The notes beneath the pieces were generated by a model. It saw only the letters and a program-made list of their open reading frames with translations. It ran no database searches and had not been told where the DNA came from. This document shows, piece after piece, positions 21,605 to 33,701 of a stretch of 50,438 nt of DNA. The translations under genes were made by a program, and so were the position numbers. Each line of letters starts with the position of its first letter. The stretch's first letter is position 1. The DNA lies in the NCBI GenBank assembly GCA_002803225.1, contig NXFV01000383.1:1-50438 (forward strand), in the 5' to 3' direction. The stretch is from Gamarada debralockiae. Taxonomy: Eukaryota > Ascomycota > Leotiomycetes > Helotiales > Hyphodiscaceae.

Positions 21605-22248
21605 TATGAAAAAGTATAACCCGAATATTCTCTTTCCTTACATGCAGGCCTCTAGGCTTTACATATTTGCGTGGAGAACGTATAGTGAGCTGACTGGCGG
21701 CACAAGGCGAGGCTGAAGGCTCTTGGCTAGTTCGGTTTGCTATGCTGTATGCAGTCTTATTGGCGGGCCACACCTAAATTCGTACAAGCAGCCCAATGAA
21801 ATGCTCCACATTGCATTAGCTTCATCGGGCCCATGGCGAAGTCCTGCACCGTGCATTGGGCTTTGCTTAGGAGTCGATAGATCACCCCAGTGAACATAAT
21901 TTCTCTTGGAGACCAAGAAAGCAATTTTCCTCTTCTGAAAACGAGTGCTGAGTTGATCCACAGTACAGTCTGCTGATTACGCCTAGTTCGTTGATATTGA
22001 CAGAACCTGGAGAGTGCCAGCCTCGCAGCTCACATATCATTGGTAGTGCTTACGGAATTGAAAGCTTAAAACTCCCCTAAGGAAATCCCCATCCCCAATC
22101 CGAATACAAATGAGGCCGGTGCGACGAGAAAGGGTTTATCGAGTGCTAGGAGAAAGGGTCTTGGACTGCAACAGGATTTCAAATCCACAACTCTGGTTGC
22201 AGCTAGATGCCAGGCACGCCTGCAAGGCCCCCTAAAACAGCTTAGCAC
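21605..22248. other. Spacer between the hydrolase pseudogene and the amidase gene
   Basis: There are only short frames on both strands. It includes the promoter side of the hydrolase and the 3' flank of the amidase. Confidence 0.4.
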
Positions 22249-24127
22249 CTATGGAAATTTGACAAACGGCAGACCGATCTGCTGCGTGATGTACTCCAAG
22301 ATCGCAAGAACTTTTTCGTCCTCAAATCTCCTCCCAACAAGCTGCAGCGAAATCGGCAAACCGTAAAATTTGTATCCATCATCTGCATTATATCAGCTTT
22401 CTGTCCTTTCTTTTTGGGGGCCACATCACCTACATAGCTTCCAATGCTCCTCATCAACATCGGTTATGGGTTTGAATTCGTCTTGCGGCATATCAATCCA
22501 CTTCCCAATCATGCCCTCACCAACTTTGCTGACCGGGAACACGGCGGCTGGATAATCCAACAAATTCCACTGACTTGTATATCCCCAGTATTTCGCGGTA
22601 TCGTGCACAGGAGCGACGCCTGAACCCGCAGGGCATAGAATTACATCCACCATGCCCTCTCCATTCGGACCAGTTGCAGTATCATTCCAAATCTTGGCAT
22701 ATTCCTTGCGATATGCTTCCCGTTCCTCTTGCCAATAGTAGAGCTTTTGCGGATTGAGCTTCTTAACACAGGGATTCTCTTTGATGATCCATTTTGTGAG
22801 AGGCCGCCAAGGCTCGCCAGACTCCGCGATGGTGGCGGCGTCTTCCGCACCGCCGTCCGTGAAGTAGAGGCTGGAAATAATTGCCCAAGCTTCATCGTGG
22901 AGATATGGTTTCCAATCTATCACTTCCACATTCGGTATAGTTTTGAGTTTCGATACGACTTCGTTCAGAACCCGAGTGATAGGAGGATGAGGCGTTACGA
23001 CGTCGTCGTGCCACATGACTCCGACTTTCAGGTGTTGACCAGGGGGGATTGGAGTGAAGTTCCAGGGCATTGGGATAAGTGCTGGTTCCGAAATCCAAGG
23101 TTTCGAGTCGAGGGTTGTCTTCATAAAGATTTTGATGCCTTCCAGACTAGTGCTCAAGGGTCCGATGACTCCTGGGATGGCATCCGCGCCGGCCATTATT
23201 GAACACCATCCATCTGTGGGAATCCGAAAGGCGGTTGGCTTGAATCCGTAGATTCCGCAATTTGCAGCAGGGCTTCTGATACTTCCTGAAACTGTCAGTC
23301 TTGTCCCGGGTTCTCTTGATCATGACTTACCTCCGATATCACTTCCAACTCCTAAACAGCTGCCCCGCATCCCAATCAACGCGCCCTCTCCACCACTGCT
23401 TCCACCAGCTGATACATCCCTGTTGTAAGGATTGACAGTGACACCATAAAGATTATTATCAGTCTCTAGGTGCATCATACTTTGAGGCTGTGTAGTCCTG
23501 GCATAGAATACTGCACCTGCATTCCACAGAATCTGCAGCACGTGAGCGTCTTCCGTCGCCGTCCTTCCCCACCATGCAACATAACCAGCATTCAATCCGA
23601 GATCTTTCATCCCAATCATCTCCTTAATACTGATTGGAAGGCCATGGAGCGGCCCTATCGGCTTTTTGTGTTCAAGGAAGTAGTCGTCGAGAAATTTGGC
23701 TCGTGTCAAGGCACGTTCGGAAAGGAGCTCTGTGATACAATTTGTCTGTCCCAAAATCGTCATTCACGTCTCAACTCAAGTAGACTTCAATACATACAAG
23801 TTTTTGAGAAATCACTGCACGCCGAAGAAACGCAGTTGTGACATCCGTCGCTCTCAACTCCCCACTTGCCAGTCCTGCAATAAGATTTTCAGGCGACATC
23901 TCCGTAATTCTGACATCGTCAGGATGGAGAACCTTTCCAGCAGTCACTATCGAGACTCCCTTTAGGGGATTGGACTGAATGCTTTCGAGAGTTCTCTCAA
24001 ACTCATCGAACTTGCCTGGGAGTCCAGGCTTTACTTGAGCCAGACTCGCGTCTCGATGATCTTGGGCTTCTCTGGCGATTTCCTGCCATGGCCTCTGGAC
24101 CCTCTGTTTCTTGTTCGGCGGGGCCAT
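22249..24127 (-). CDS. Amidase (amidase-signature family, acetamidase-like)
   Basis: Four exons on the minus strand (24127-23798, 23745-23331, 23285-22434, 22382-22249) give 576 residues, normal for fungal acetamidase-type enzymes that hydrolyse carboxamides to acid and ammonia. All three introns are 45-52 bases long with GTATGT/GTAAGT/GTAGGT and CAG ends. The Ser-cisSer-Lys triad is visible: Lys in PISIKEMIG (about residue 151), cis-Ser in SAGGSSGGEG (about 225) and the nucleophile in GSDIGGSIRSPA (about 250, spanning the second intron). MAPPNKKQRV is chosen as start; another in-frame ATG lies 48 bases upstream. It ends QIGLPFVKFP. The gene is divergent from the threonine aldolase, with about 715 bases between starts. 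The natural substrate cannot be told from sequence. Confidence 0.9.
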
Positions 24128-24843
24128 TTTAGAGATGAAGCTTTCATGTAACGAGACAAGCTTGGCCGCCTTCACATATGACGAAAGAAGTTGGAGTATC
24201 TGTCGGTGCCTGGATGACGTCCTATCGCAGACAGGGGAGACACGCGCTTTGCACGTGGCAAGTAAGCATCACACATTTTGCAACCAATGACAATTCAAAT
24301 CCATCAAAAGCCAACGTCTGTTGCACATCGCAAGCCACGTTTATCCATCGTGCTCTGACCTAATCTACCGAACTATGGAAATTCGAGAAGGATGAGTCTG
24401 CCGAGAGTAAAAAAATTTGCGGCCAAAGTTCTGAGCTTAGTGTAGATAATCACGCACCACGATGGTTTTACGAAAACACCCAGCGGTTCAGCAAGGGCGC
24501 GGGCGACATTCGGGACGGGAAACTTTTGGACATACTGCATCAACTCAATTTGGGCTTCCTGTTCGAGGCAGTGATGCCCCGCTCCGTCTGCCATGCATTT
24601 AAGATATCCCACTTTTGGCGCAAGCTATAGAAGCTTCCTTCAATCTCCATCTTCAGTTCGTACGTCGACAAAAGATATACATTTCCCATCTCTGCAAGCC
24701 AAGCAGTTGCTGAAATTCGCGCAGGAACAAGGGTACAGTTTACCCCGCATTATTTACATCAGAGAAAGTTACATGCAACACCCCGCACTCGAGCACCTTT
24801 GGTACCCCCTAATAACCCTGTGGAATCTCTTGGGCTATCGAAT

Positions 24844-26179
24844 ATGCCGAAGCGTAAGGCAGACACTGAGCCCAATGGCTCCAATGGCCATGAAAATGGA
24901 AATGGGACCACACAGAAGCTCAATGGAGATGAGATGAGAGGACTGGGTGGGACGACAGATCTCCCACCAACAGACGAACTTCATACCAAGCAAAATGCGT
25001 GGTCAGGACCTGGGCCAGCTGCTTTCGACTTCCGCAGTACGTCTCCTCTGTCATTCCCAATTGACTTTCTCTGTCTACGAACTTCATACTAACATTTGTC
25101 CCACAGGCGATGTAGTAACAACCCCAACGCCCCGCATGCTCGCCGCGATCCAAAACACAACCCTCCTCGACGACGTCTTCGCCGAAGATCCAACCACCAA
25201 CGATCTCGAAGCGCATCTCGCAGCCCTAACATCCCACGAAAGCGCACTCTTCGTCCTCTCCGGCACCATGGGCAATCAACTCGCGCTTCGCTCCCACCTC
25301 ACCCAACCCCCTCACTCCATCCTCTGCGACTACCGTGCACATATCATAGAATGGGAAGCTGGAGGCGTAGCTTCGCTCTGTGGTGCCTTAGTAAAAGGAG
25401 TGGTCCCGAGCAATGGTGTATATTTGACCTTGGAGGACGTGAAGAAGAATGTCAAGCTGGGTGATGAGATACATGGCGCGCCGACTCGAGTTATATCGTT
25501 AGAAAATACGCTGGGTGGGACGATCATGCCTTTGTCTGAAGTTAAAAAAATATCCGCGTTCGCGAAGGAACACGGGATAAAGTTACATCTTGACGGTGCT
25601 CGGATCTGGGAAGCTGTCGTGGCGGGCGCGGGATCGCTGCCTGACTTCACGAAAGAATTCGATTCTGCATCCCTTTGCTTTTCGAAGGGCCTTGGAGCGC
25701 CTGTAGGTAGTATCTTGGTGGGCAAGAAAGCATTCATCAAGCACGCGCGCTGGGTCCGTAAATCCATCGGAGGCGGGCTGCGCCAACCTGGTGTTGTGAC
25801 AGCCGCTGCGCGTATCGCTGTCGACGAAACGTTCGGCAAGGGACCAAATGGTGAAGGAGGATTGTTGAAGGGGAGTCATGTGATGGCGAAACGCATCGCA
25901 GGGATCTGGGAGGAGATGGGAGGGAAGTTGGGGAAGCCAACGGAGACGAATATGGTGTGGTTTGATCTTGAGGAGGTGGGGTGGAGTGATGAGGAGTTTG
26001 TGGCGTTGGGGAAGGAACATGGGTTGAGGTTTTTGGGTGGACGGCTGGTGGTGCATTATCAGATTGGGGAGGAGGCCGTGGAGAGACTGGAGAAGGTGAT
26101 GAAGGTAGTTATGCAGAGAAAGGGTACGAATGGAAATGCTAAGAAACAGAAGGCAGGAGAGAAGACTTATGGAATGTGA
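24844..26179 (+). CDS. GLY1: Low-specificity L-threonine aldolase
   Basis: Two exons (24844-25036 and 25107-26179), with a GTACGT..ACAG intron and an ACTAAC branch site, encode 421 residues. It is a PLP-dependent fold-type I enzyme that splits L-threonine (and allo-threonine) to glycine and acetaldehyde in the cytosol. Visible features are the start of the conserved domain SDVVTTPTPRMLAAI, EDPTTNDLEAHLA, LSGTMGNQLA, the PLP-contact segment LHLDGARIWEA and the Schiff-base Lys in CFSKGLGAPVGS (about residue 257). The Asn/Gly-rich N-terminal 60 residues are a non-conserved extension. MPKRKADTEPNG is the first ATG of the frame. The family and reaction are well established; the symbol follows the yeast orthologue. 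Confidence 0.92.
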
Positions 26180-26717
26180 GCGATGATTTAGACGATAGAT
26201 TGGGTAGAACATACGTCAAAAGCCACAAATTACACTGATCACCGATCTCCTTCATATTCTTAAATAGACCAAAAATTACTATCAGTCGTTCCCAGAGATA
26301 GGAAGATTCAGCAGCAACCACACAGACTGGCAGAATTTAGAATCGATCCCCCAAATCAAGACAACAATCCAGGTCGTCCGGTGGAATAATATTTCAAGAG
26401 CGATTTTTCACACAGACTTGGGAATTAGCATCGATTGCTCCCTCGAATTGAGTGGACTTTCCTAGTGTGCCGTAAGGGGGGCCAGTCTCGTGATAAACTG
26501 CACATGACTTTGATAGATGAGTGATGAGAAGAATATAGAGAGAAAATTAGAACATAGGAATCGATGTAGTAACGTCTATATCTACACATAACACGCCGCA
26601 TAATCGGCTATGCTCCCAACCTAGCAAGATACCAGCAACTTTCATATCTCTATCTCGCTATGCCCATTATATATACATTCTCTCGTCTCCTTAACCCCTT
26701 ATTCTACTATCTGGCCC
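26180..26717. other. Convergent 3' flanks, nothing else recognised
   Basis: This is the AT-rich region between the threonine aldolase and the sdhB pseudogene, which point at each other. Confidence 0.5.
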
Positions 26718-27652
26718 TTAAAAAGCCATCTCCTTCTTAATCTCCGCAATTGCTAATCCCGGATTCAAACCCTTCGGACACGTTCGCGAGCAGTTCAAAA
26801 TAGTATAGCATCTGTACAAACTTATAGAGTTGTCCGAGGCCGCCTTTCTCTCTTCTTTCTTCTCATCTCTGCTATCCGCCAACTATTTATAACTCTGCAA
26901 TAGCACCGCTAGTCCCAAGTACTCCTCTTGATTCCACTAGTATAAAGGGCAAGATGTAGAGCAGCAGGCGTAGAGAATACATTCGTAAAGTCTGTCTAAC
27001 TTCTTGCGCTCTTCCTTGGATTAGAGATATTCTTTGCCGTTGGGTGCTAGGGTAGAGTATTAGAGATAAGGCTTAATAGATTTGTATTACTTGTAGAATT
27101 GGGTTAGATCAGGAACAATGTCTTTTACAATGTACGTATAAGGAAGAGGGTAGATCTTCGTTTCTTGCTTGGTGTCAGTTGGGATGCGGCCTGTCGTACG
27201 ATCTATTAGCTTTCTTAAGAAATTCGGAAAAGGAGTAAAGGAATACAGATACAAATAAGCCAAAGTATTAACACTATTAATATTCATCGCACAACTCCCG
27301 TAAATGCCCTCCCGATAGCTCCGTTGAAAAGTAAGTATAGGATCAACCTCGTTCTTAATCCGAAGCAACGCATCTAATACTATAGAGCTAGTCTTATTCA
27401 AATCGAGCGTATAGCTCTGTATTTTTGGCTTGGTGGTAGGCTTATCCGGATTCCAGCGGTAGATGTGGAAGGTCTTGATCTTGGCTTCTGGATCTTTGGC
27501 AGGCTCTTAGATCGTAGAGGTTTTGGATAGGATGTAGCGCTTTAGACGGGGTATCCACTTGTTGTAGTAGCCATTCCTCGAGCGATGAATTGGGAACGTA
27601 GGGCTGGGCGCGTAGTGGCGAAGAGCCGTGAGGTGGTTCGTAGAGATGCTAT
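26718..27652 (-). pseudogene. sdhB: RIP-damaged copy of the succinate dehydrogenase iron-sulfur subunit gene (sdhB)
   Basis: The minus strand preserves nearly the whole SdhB protein. The mitochondrial presequence reads ASLRTTSRLFATTRPALRSQ, then [58 protein letters not shown], and the C-terminal [19 protein letters not shown] with MAF and TAA at 26718. The start codon is ATA (27650-27652) instead of ATG. Stops replace Gln or Trp near 27542-27544, 27507-27509, 26937-26939 and 26883-26885. Cys ligands of the iron-sulfur clusters are changed to Tyr: the [2Fe-2S] block CREGICGSC reads YREGIYGSC. All changes are C-to-T or G-to-A, which is the RIP pattern. RIP acts on duplicated sequence, so an intact sdhB is expected elsewhere; the enzyme (complex II) is essential for respiration. 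Confidence 0.92.
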
Positions 27653-28090
27653 GGTAGGCTGGAGGAGTGGGACTCCAATCTGGATTGTCCTACAGTATCC
27701 TTATTCTCGGGGTATTCTCCACCGTCGTTGGGTGTACACTCACAAGCGGACGAAAGAAAGAAATGACATGTAAGAAAGATGGAGGTGGGAACTCAAGCGA
27801 ACTTTAAATAGATTTTTCAGGCGTGCAACAAAACCCCCAAGCACTGAGAAAGGTGAGTAAATGGACCGGACTCACGTCACGGCTACCGAAGGGACTGTAT
27901 ATGGTCACGTGGTATATGAAATGCTTGAATGGAATCTTTTACGTGGGTGAGTGGTTGTGGCTTGAGAATTGGAAATTGGGATGCCCGTGAGAAATTCGGG
28001 ATTTAAGTCTTCACTCTCTCCGAGCGATTCAAACCTAGGATTAGCGTAGGGACTTCAGTGACGTCTTATCGACTTTCAGAATTGGCCTCT
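27653..28090. other. Spacer upstream of the sdhB pseudogene
   Basis: This is probably the former sdhB promoter plus the 3' flank of the dioxygenase gene. No gene is seen. Confidence 0.4.
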
Positions 28091-30407
28091 CTATTTCAAC
28101 GACACGAATCCCGGATCGGGATTCACCAACCTCTGCCCATCGAAATCTAGAGCTGCTTGACTTAGGTGTGCGAATTTTTCGGATAACACCCTATATCGAC
28201 TCATGAAGACGTCAGTGTCGATATATGCTCCCTTCAGCCACCTGCTCCCAGCACTCGTATCGAACTGCCTCCTCCCGTGTAATACCCGGCGATTATTAAA
28301 AATCACGCATTCGCCCTCTTGTAGTCTGTACTCATAGAGATTCTCTTCACTCTCCACCAACGCCGCAAATTCCCGCATTGCTTCTAATAAGAATGGAAAG
28401 TTATCTTGCTGGGCTCGGCCTGTTGCGACACTGTATCTTGAAGTTAGTAATCGTTCAATACCAGTGAAGCATTGAAACTGAGCGACTTCCAGTTGATTCT
28501 CAATCGCTCAAACGGCCTCAACGATTGTAATCACTAGATCTTCAGTCGCTCAACTCGACTGAACGAGTGTGAAAGGTGCCTGCAAGCTTCTTGCATGAAC
28601 AAAAGACAGTAGGTCTTCAATCGCTCAAACAGCTTCAACAATTCAAACCACCGGATTCTCAATCGTTCCCTTCAAGAGAATGAACATGAAAAGTATTCAC
28701 AGGGTATCCTGAATGAGGGGAGGGGGTGGTGGAACATTCTCATCGATGTTCTCAGAATTGAATGTCTAAACAAATTCGACAATTCGAAGCCAGCAGAATG
28801 TGCCTTACTCAAAAGAAGGACTTACTGGTTCGCTTGGAACGGCGGTGAATAATTGACGAATTCTATCCTTTCGCTGCCACCATGTCCGGGACTGAGAACT
28901 GTACCTGGGACCTCAATCACGGGGTGCCGGAAGTGATAATGTTCCCCTGCGTTGTGGTAGTGATATGCGACCTTCATCTTCGCTAGTTTGAAAAAGTGGT
29001 CGGTTGACAGTCTGGAAGCGGCCCAGAAAGCGTCCGAGAAGAGGGAAGAGCCGCCTTCGCATGTGTTTTGCAAACAGTGTAGGAACTGAAATCCTGGGGG
29101 ACTGTGAAATTTTGAGTTAGTAATCGCTCAGTAAAGGAGGGAGATGGGACCAAAGCAATCTCTGCGGCTTTCAAACATCATGATATCCTCTATGGGTTGG
29201 AGTTGAGAGTAGAACTCTCGAATTGTGCCGGAATAGTGGAGGAATGCTCTGATAATTACTTACTCCGACATGTAGAGAAGGTCCATATGCAGGCCTAGAT
29301 ATTGCGCTGTGTAGGCGACGTTCTTGGCTTGGGGAACGGATTTGACCTGTAGAGGATTTGGCTGTCAGCAATAATTCATTTGATTTGAAAGATTTTCGGC
29401 GTCTGCTCTAGAAGAGATCAGAAATATAGCTCTGCTGCCCAGATAACTCACATCCCAGGTTCGGCCGTAGAATGTATCGCGTAGGTTGCCTATCCGGAGT
29501 GCTATCTCCTCGACCGATTTTTCGGATTCGGGTACGCCTCGGACGAGTAGTAAGCCATGTAAGTGTAGCTATTGAATTGAGGTGTCAATTGTACACCCTG
29601 TTTGAGAGACTCCATGTATCTGCTTACCTGACGAACTGCTCGGAATAGACCCTCATCTGTGTTCATGTACTCCTCGTAATTGACATATTCCAGTTCTCTA
29701 GTAATCGTCTCTTTGTTCCACAACCTTGGTCTCCCATTCTCGAATAGAGACTTATGTAGATTTGGGGGTGATGAATGAACCTCGAAGAATTTCCGCGGGA
29801 AGACGGACTTGTGACCTGGTCCAAAGCCTGGGATATCATTCTCCCAAACTATTTCAACGATTCCCTCCGACGACAACACATTCAGAGACCCTGCTTTGAT
29901 ATTCTTCGGGATATCTGTTGTCTGAAAGTTCTTCTGCTTCGAGGATGGATCAACACATTTCTCGCACGTACAGGCATCGCGAAGATATACGGGATGGAAA
30001 GGATCCCACCTCCCTATCTTTATGTATTCCACGTGCGCGTCTGGGTGGCCTGGGTCATTGACTTTGATGTAGGCTGCTCCTGTGCTCTCGACCATGTTTT
30101 CATTCCGGGTTGGTCTGATGGGGGGAAACTTCACAACCTCACCCTTCTCATAATCCTGCGCCGCACCCGAAAGAGATCGTACGGGGCCCCATTGTGAATC
30201 CTCACCCGAGAACTCTCTCGGGCCATCCCGAGCTACTTCTCTTCGAGCGAGAGGTACAGATCTGGAGCCTTTCGCCGGTTGGAACTGACCTCCACGACGT
30301 TGACAATACGTACCTCCAATCGCCCTTTCAAGATGAACGACTGAACTAGGGATCCTTCGAAGACCTTTCAGAGCTCTAATATTGCATCGATGCAGCAATA
30401 GACCCAT
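28091..30407 (-). CDS. Gamma-butyrobetaine dioxygenase-like enzyme (carnitine biosynthesis)
   Basis: Five minus-strand exons (30407-29628, 29568-29452, 29346-29264, 29101-28826, 28430-28091) give 531 residues. The enzyme family uses Fe(II) and 2-oxoglutarate to hydroxylate gamma-butyrobetaine, the last step to carnitine. The N-terminal zinc-binding domain shows LRDACTCEKCVDPSSKQK at about residue 145. The catalytic domain has the HxD pair in LHMDLLYMSDPPGFQFLHC (about 315) and the distal His with the 2-oxoglutarate Arg in RRVLHGRRQFD (about 467). The joins MSD-PPGFQ and QAN-HVATGRAQQ confirm introns 3 and 4. The first 100 residues look like a mitochondrial presequence. Intron 4 is 395 bases, far longer than others here, and full of repeats. 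Trimethyllysine dioxygenase is the closest alternative; the motifs favour butyrobetaine dioxygenase. Confidence 0.85.
28431..28825 (-). repeat. Repeat-filled long intron in the dioxygenase gene
   Basis: The intron contains at least four copies of a TCAATCGCTCAA-like unit on the plus strand (near 28498, 28542, 28616 and 28661), one of which is an inverted repeat with CAATCG and CGATTG arms about 15 bases apart. Its 3' end (minus strand) has TTGAACGATTACTAACTTC followed by the CAG acceptor, matching the motif in other introns of the window. Confidence 0.7.
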
Positions 30408-30651
30408 GCTCGGCGAAAAGGGTGATCACGTGTGCGTCGACTTTGACGGACAACGGTCACCGAAAAAGAGAGACCGGAGTAGCGAAGGAATCGTAAATGT
30501 GGAAGGACCAGAATCGTTCAACTGGAAGTAAGGACTATGACTAGCTTTAAATGAAAGTCATGGTGCGTCTTTAGGTGAGGAAGATGTGAGTTGTCCATGG
30601 GCCGACGGTCACAAGCAGCCGAGTTTCCTACAGTAGAGACAGCCAGCCGAG

Positions 30652-31879
30652 ATGGCGCCGCCTCAATTGTCCATTGCGTCAACTGCCACAAAAATCGACG
30701 ACCCTTTCAACTGGGAAGAGTTCAAGCAGCGGTTGAGGAAAGGAATAGACAGGTGCATGTCTAGAAGCGGAGAGCACCTGAAGGATGAGGTATACTTCAA
30801 TTCCACCTTTACTATGGGAAAAGACAGTATCTGACAGGAAACCAGGGTTCCAAAACCCAGGTCATTGTTGCTGGAGCTGCAGCTGGGTTGATAGCAAGGT
30901 AATTGCTTTCACACAGATATAATGGAATATACTGACTCTTGGCGCGCAGATTCGTGATCGCTCCTCTCGATGTCGTAAAGATCCGGCTTCAATTGCAAAC
31001 ACACTCCCTCTCCGATCCGTTGTCGCAACGAGATTTGAAAGGTTCTCCGATATACAAAGGCACCCTACCCACGATCAAGCATATACTCCGAGAGGAAGGA
31101 ATTACGGGATTGTGGAAGGGCAATATTCCAGCGGAATTGATGTACGTTTCGTACAGCGCGATTCAATTCACGACGTACCGCACAGTCACTCTGGGTTTGC
31201 AGAAGGCGTTTGGAGATAACAGACTACCTGCAGCTGCAGAGAGTTTCATTGCCGGTGCCAGTGCCGGTGCTATTGCTACGACTGCAACATATCCCCTCGA
31301 TCTCCTACGCACTCGATTCGCGGCTCAGGGTACAGAGAAGGTGTATGCCTCCCTCCGAGCCTCAATTCGGGACATTGCGGTCAGTGAAGGTCCTCGAGGG
31401 TTCTTCCAAGGGTTGTCAGCAGGCGTGGGACAGATCATACCGTATATGGGCATCTTTTTCGCCACTTACGAGACGTTGAGGCTCCCAATGGGAAATCTTC
31501 AACTTCCGTTTGGGTCTGGAGATGCCACAGCTGGGATAATGGCATCGCTGTTTGCGAAAACTTGCGTATTCCCATTCGATTTGATTCGAAAACGACTGCA
31601 GGTTCAGGGGCCTACCAGAAGCAAATATGTGCACAAGAATATCCCCGTATACAAAGGTGTCTTCAAGACCATGAGGGACATCCTTCAGAAGGAGGGCAAA
31701 AGAGGCCTGTACAGGGGCTTGACAGTCAGGTGAGTGTCCACCCGTCAGCATTCATGGCTCTCCTAACACGATGCAGTCTTTTCAAAGCAGCTCCAGCCAG
31801 CGCTGTTACGATGTGGACCTACGAACGCGTCTTGCGTATTCTCATGGATATGGAGGCGACAAAGGCCGCAGGAGATTGA
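30652..31879 (+). CDS. TPC1: Mitochondrial thiamine pyrophosphate carrier-type protein
   Basis: Four exons (30652-30789, 30846-30898, 30950-31729, 31777-31879) encode 357 residues of the mitochondrial carrier family. Three repeats are seen, each with the Px(D/E)xx(K/R) signature: [16 protein letters not shown] after the first helix, [14 protein letters not shown] in the second and [14 protein letters not shown] in the third. Six membrane helices are expected in the inner membrane. The sequence around [20 protein letters not shown] and [17 protein letters not shown] is typical of the Tpc1 subgroup, which imports thiamine pyrophosphate in exchange for other nucleotides. The N-terminal extension ([10 protein letters not shown]..., about 50 residues) is unusual for a carrier and is read from exon 1. 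The gene is divergent from the dioxygenase gene with about 245 bases between starts, so they may share regulatory sequence. Confidence 0.85.
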
Positions 31880-32534
31880 AAAGCTAGAAGGTCTTTGCCA
31901 CAGAACAATACATATTATGCGGAGACTCCGTCTCATACTCTAATATCCAGCAAACCGAACTCCCATTCGGAGCTTCGGAGGCTGAGACAGGGCGGACTCT
32001 AGAGCAGAATCACCCCTGAAGTATGGTTTAGAGTAGATGAGAAGCAAAGAGAAAGATCCTCTAATACACAATAATCCAATTCCAGACCTCGTTTTAAACT
32101 GATTCAACACCTCAACCAACCACATGCCACGCCCCTTATCATGATTTCCAATTCCCGAGAAACGATCACCGAAAAATCCTTCCAGCCCCCTTGCTGACCG
32201 ATAGCACGTGCGCGTCAGCCTTATCCGCCTCGCACAGCCGCAGATTCACTCGCCAAATTCGGGCAAAAGGATCGGGCGACAGCGCTCTAATTGTTCCTCC
32301 ACCCAAAATAAGGTCATACGGCTAGTCATGGCTATCACAAAGCTTCATAGAACTGCAAGAGGCATTAAGTGACCTTCCTTCCTTGTCATATCTTACCAAT
32401 ATTTTGCCTTCCAACTTACGCTGCGCAATGTGTCCCTAAACCCACCAACAGAAAGATATATCTTCAATCCCGAACCGAATTCGAAGATTTATTTGGGAGG
32501 AATCTGCATGTGATACGCGACCCTGAAAGTCACA
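31880..32534. other. Intergenic region
   Basis: No gene is seen. The last 150 bases are the probable promoter and leader of the gene at 32535. Confidence 0.4.
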
Positions 32535-33701
32535 ATGTCAACACCTACCCCTCCCCAAACAGAGCTTTTGCTCTCCCCACTCCTAGCTTCCCTCCCAGCA
32601 GCAGCAGTCTCGCCCGAACCACCAACGGCTCTGCTTCCTCTCCTCTCCCCGATTCTTCGACAAAGAGTACAGCTCCTCTCCGGCGCGAGTTCAGACCCAT
32701 GGCTCCCACTGCTGTGCTACGATTCTGTAAAAGCTCCGCAGCTAGAGAAAGCTGCTCGGAACGAGAGACTGGAACCACATCCTGTGTCTGGAGAGGTGGA
32801 GGTCGACTGGGAGTCTGAGGTGCATGTCAGATATAAACGTGTTGACGAAGAGACACTGCAGGCTTTGGTGAGCCTGGCAGACCTGGGACTGAGTGTGAGA
32901 CTTGTGTGGTGTGTTAATGACGAAGTTGGAGGAGGAGATGGGTGGCGGATTGGAGAGGTGGGCGTGTTAGACAATACCGAGTCGAGTTGGGGAGAAGCAA
33001 GCATATCTGCTGCTGAAGATACATTCGAGACAATGGCGCATACTGGCACACAGAACCTGAGCGTCGCTATGAATGGAAATAGTCTGCATACACCGGACGA
33101 AGACGAAGACGACGACGATGACTATTGGGCACGATACGACAAAACGCCGGGCGGTGGTGGCACACCGGCGCCGAAAGCAGATGGCGCACGACCAGCTCCC
33201 ATGACCTCTACCGTTCCGACTACTGATGAGGATTCATACTATGCACAATACGAGTCTGTGCAACCTGCAATGGACAACCACGATCCCGATGAGGCGCAAC
33301 AGAATGGCGAAGTCGAGTCTTCGCTCGGCAAAGATGAAATCACACGCGAGCTGCAGTCCACCCTCTCTCCCGCTGTTCAACATCCTGAGTTGAGCGAGTC
33401 GTCTTCTGTGTGGTCCGATCCGCCTCCTTATGCAAATGGCACAGATGGTCAGCAGGGTGGATTGGTGCAGCCGAGACCGAGCTCGAGCGCGGGAAGTAGT
33501 GGGAGTGAGACGGTTGAGAGACTGGAAAGACAGGCTGCGGGGAGGGAGCTGAGTGAGACGGGGGTTAAGCAACATATCGGGACGAGTATTAAAAGTTTGT
33601 GGAGGCTGGCTAAGGTGTCGGGGATTGAGAGGGGAGAGTTTGAGAGGCTTGTGAGGACTGAGTTAGATTGCTTGGAAATGATGGATGATGATGATGTTTG
33701 A
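32535..33701 (+). CDS. Conserved hypothetical acidic protein with a DDDDYWARYD motif
   Basis: This is a single exon of 388 codons from ATG to TGA. The N-terminal third is compact (LSPILRQRVQLLSGASSDPW, LRLVW-like blocks). The middle is acidic and disordered with DEDEDDDDDYWARYDKTPGG and a second, similar DEDSYYAQYESVQ. The C-terminal part is helical (GVKQHIGTSIKSLWRLAKVS) and ends EMMDDDDV. I recognise the architecture as that of an unnamed protein widespread in Pezizomycotina, but I know no function for it. There is no signal peptide or membrane segment. Overlapping frames on both strands are shadows caused by the skewed composition. Confidence 0.8.
   Translation: MSTPTPPQTELLLSPLLASLPAAAVSPEPPTALLPLLSPILRQRVQLLSGASSDPWLPLLCYDSVKAPQLEKAARNERLEPHPVSGEVEVDWESEVHVRYKRVDEETLQALVSLADLGLSVRLVWCVNDEVGGGDGWRIGEVGVLDNTESSWGEASISAAEDTFETMAHTGTQNLSVAMNGNSLHTPDEDEDDDDDYWARYDKTPGGGGTPAPKADGARPAPMTSTVPTTDEDSYYAQYESVQPAMDNHDPDEAQQNGEVESSLGKDEITRELQSTLSPAVQHPELSESSSVWSDPPPYANGTDGQQGGLVQPRPSSSAGSSGSETVERLERQAAGRELSETGVKQHIGTSIKSLWRLAKVSGIERGEFERLVRTELDCLEMMDDDDV

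Noticed and set aside
24373..24612. Minus-strand frame of 79 codons between amidase and threonine aldolase
   Set aside because: It lies in the shared promoter region, with no domain and no splice support.
32369..32818. Overlapping plus-strand frame of 149 codons
   Set aside because: It is an alternate frame of the acidic-protein gene at 32535, which has the better composition and runs further.
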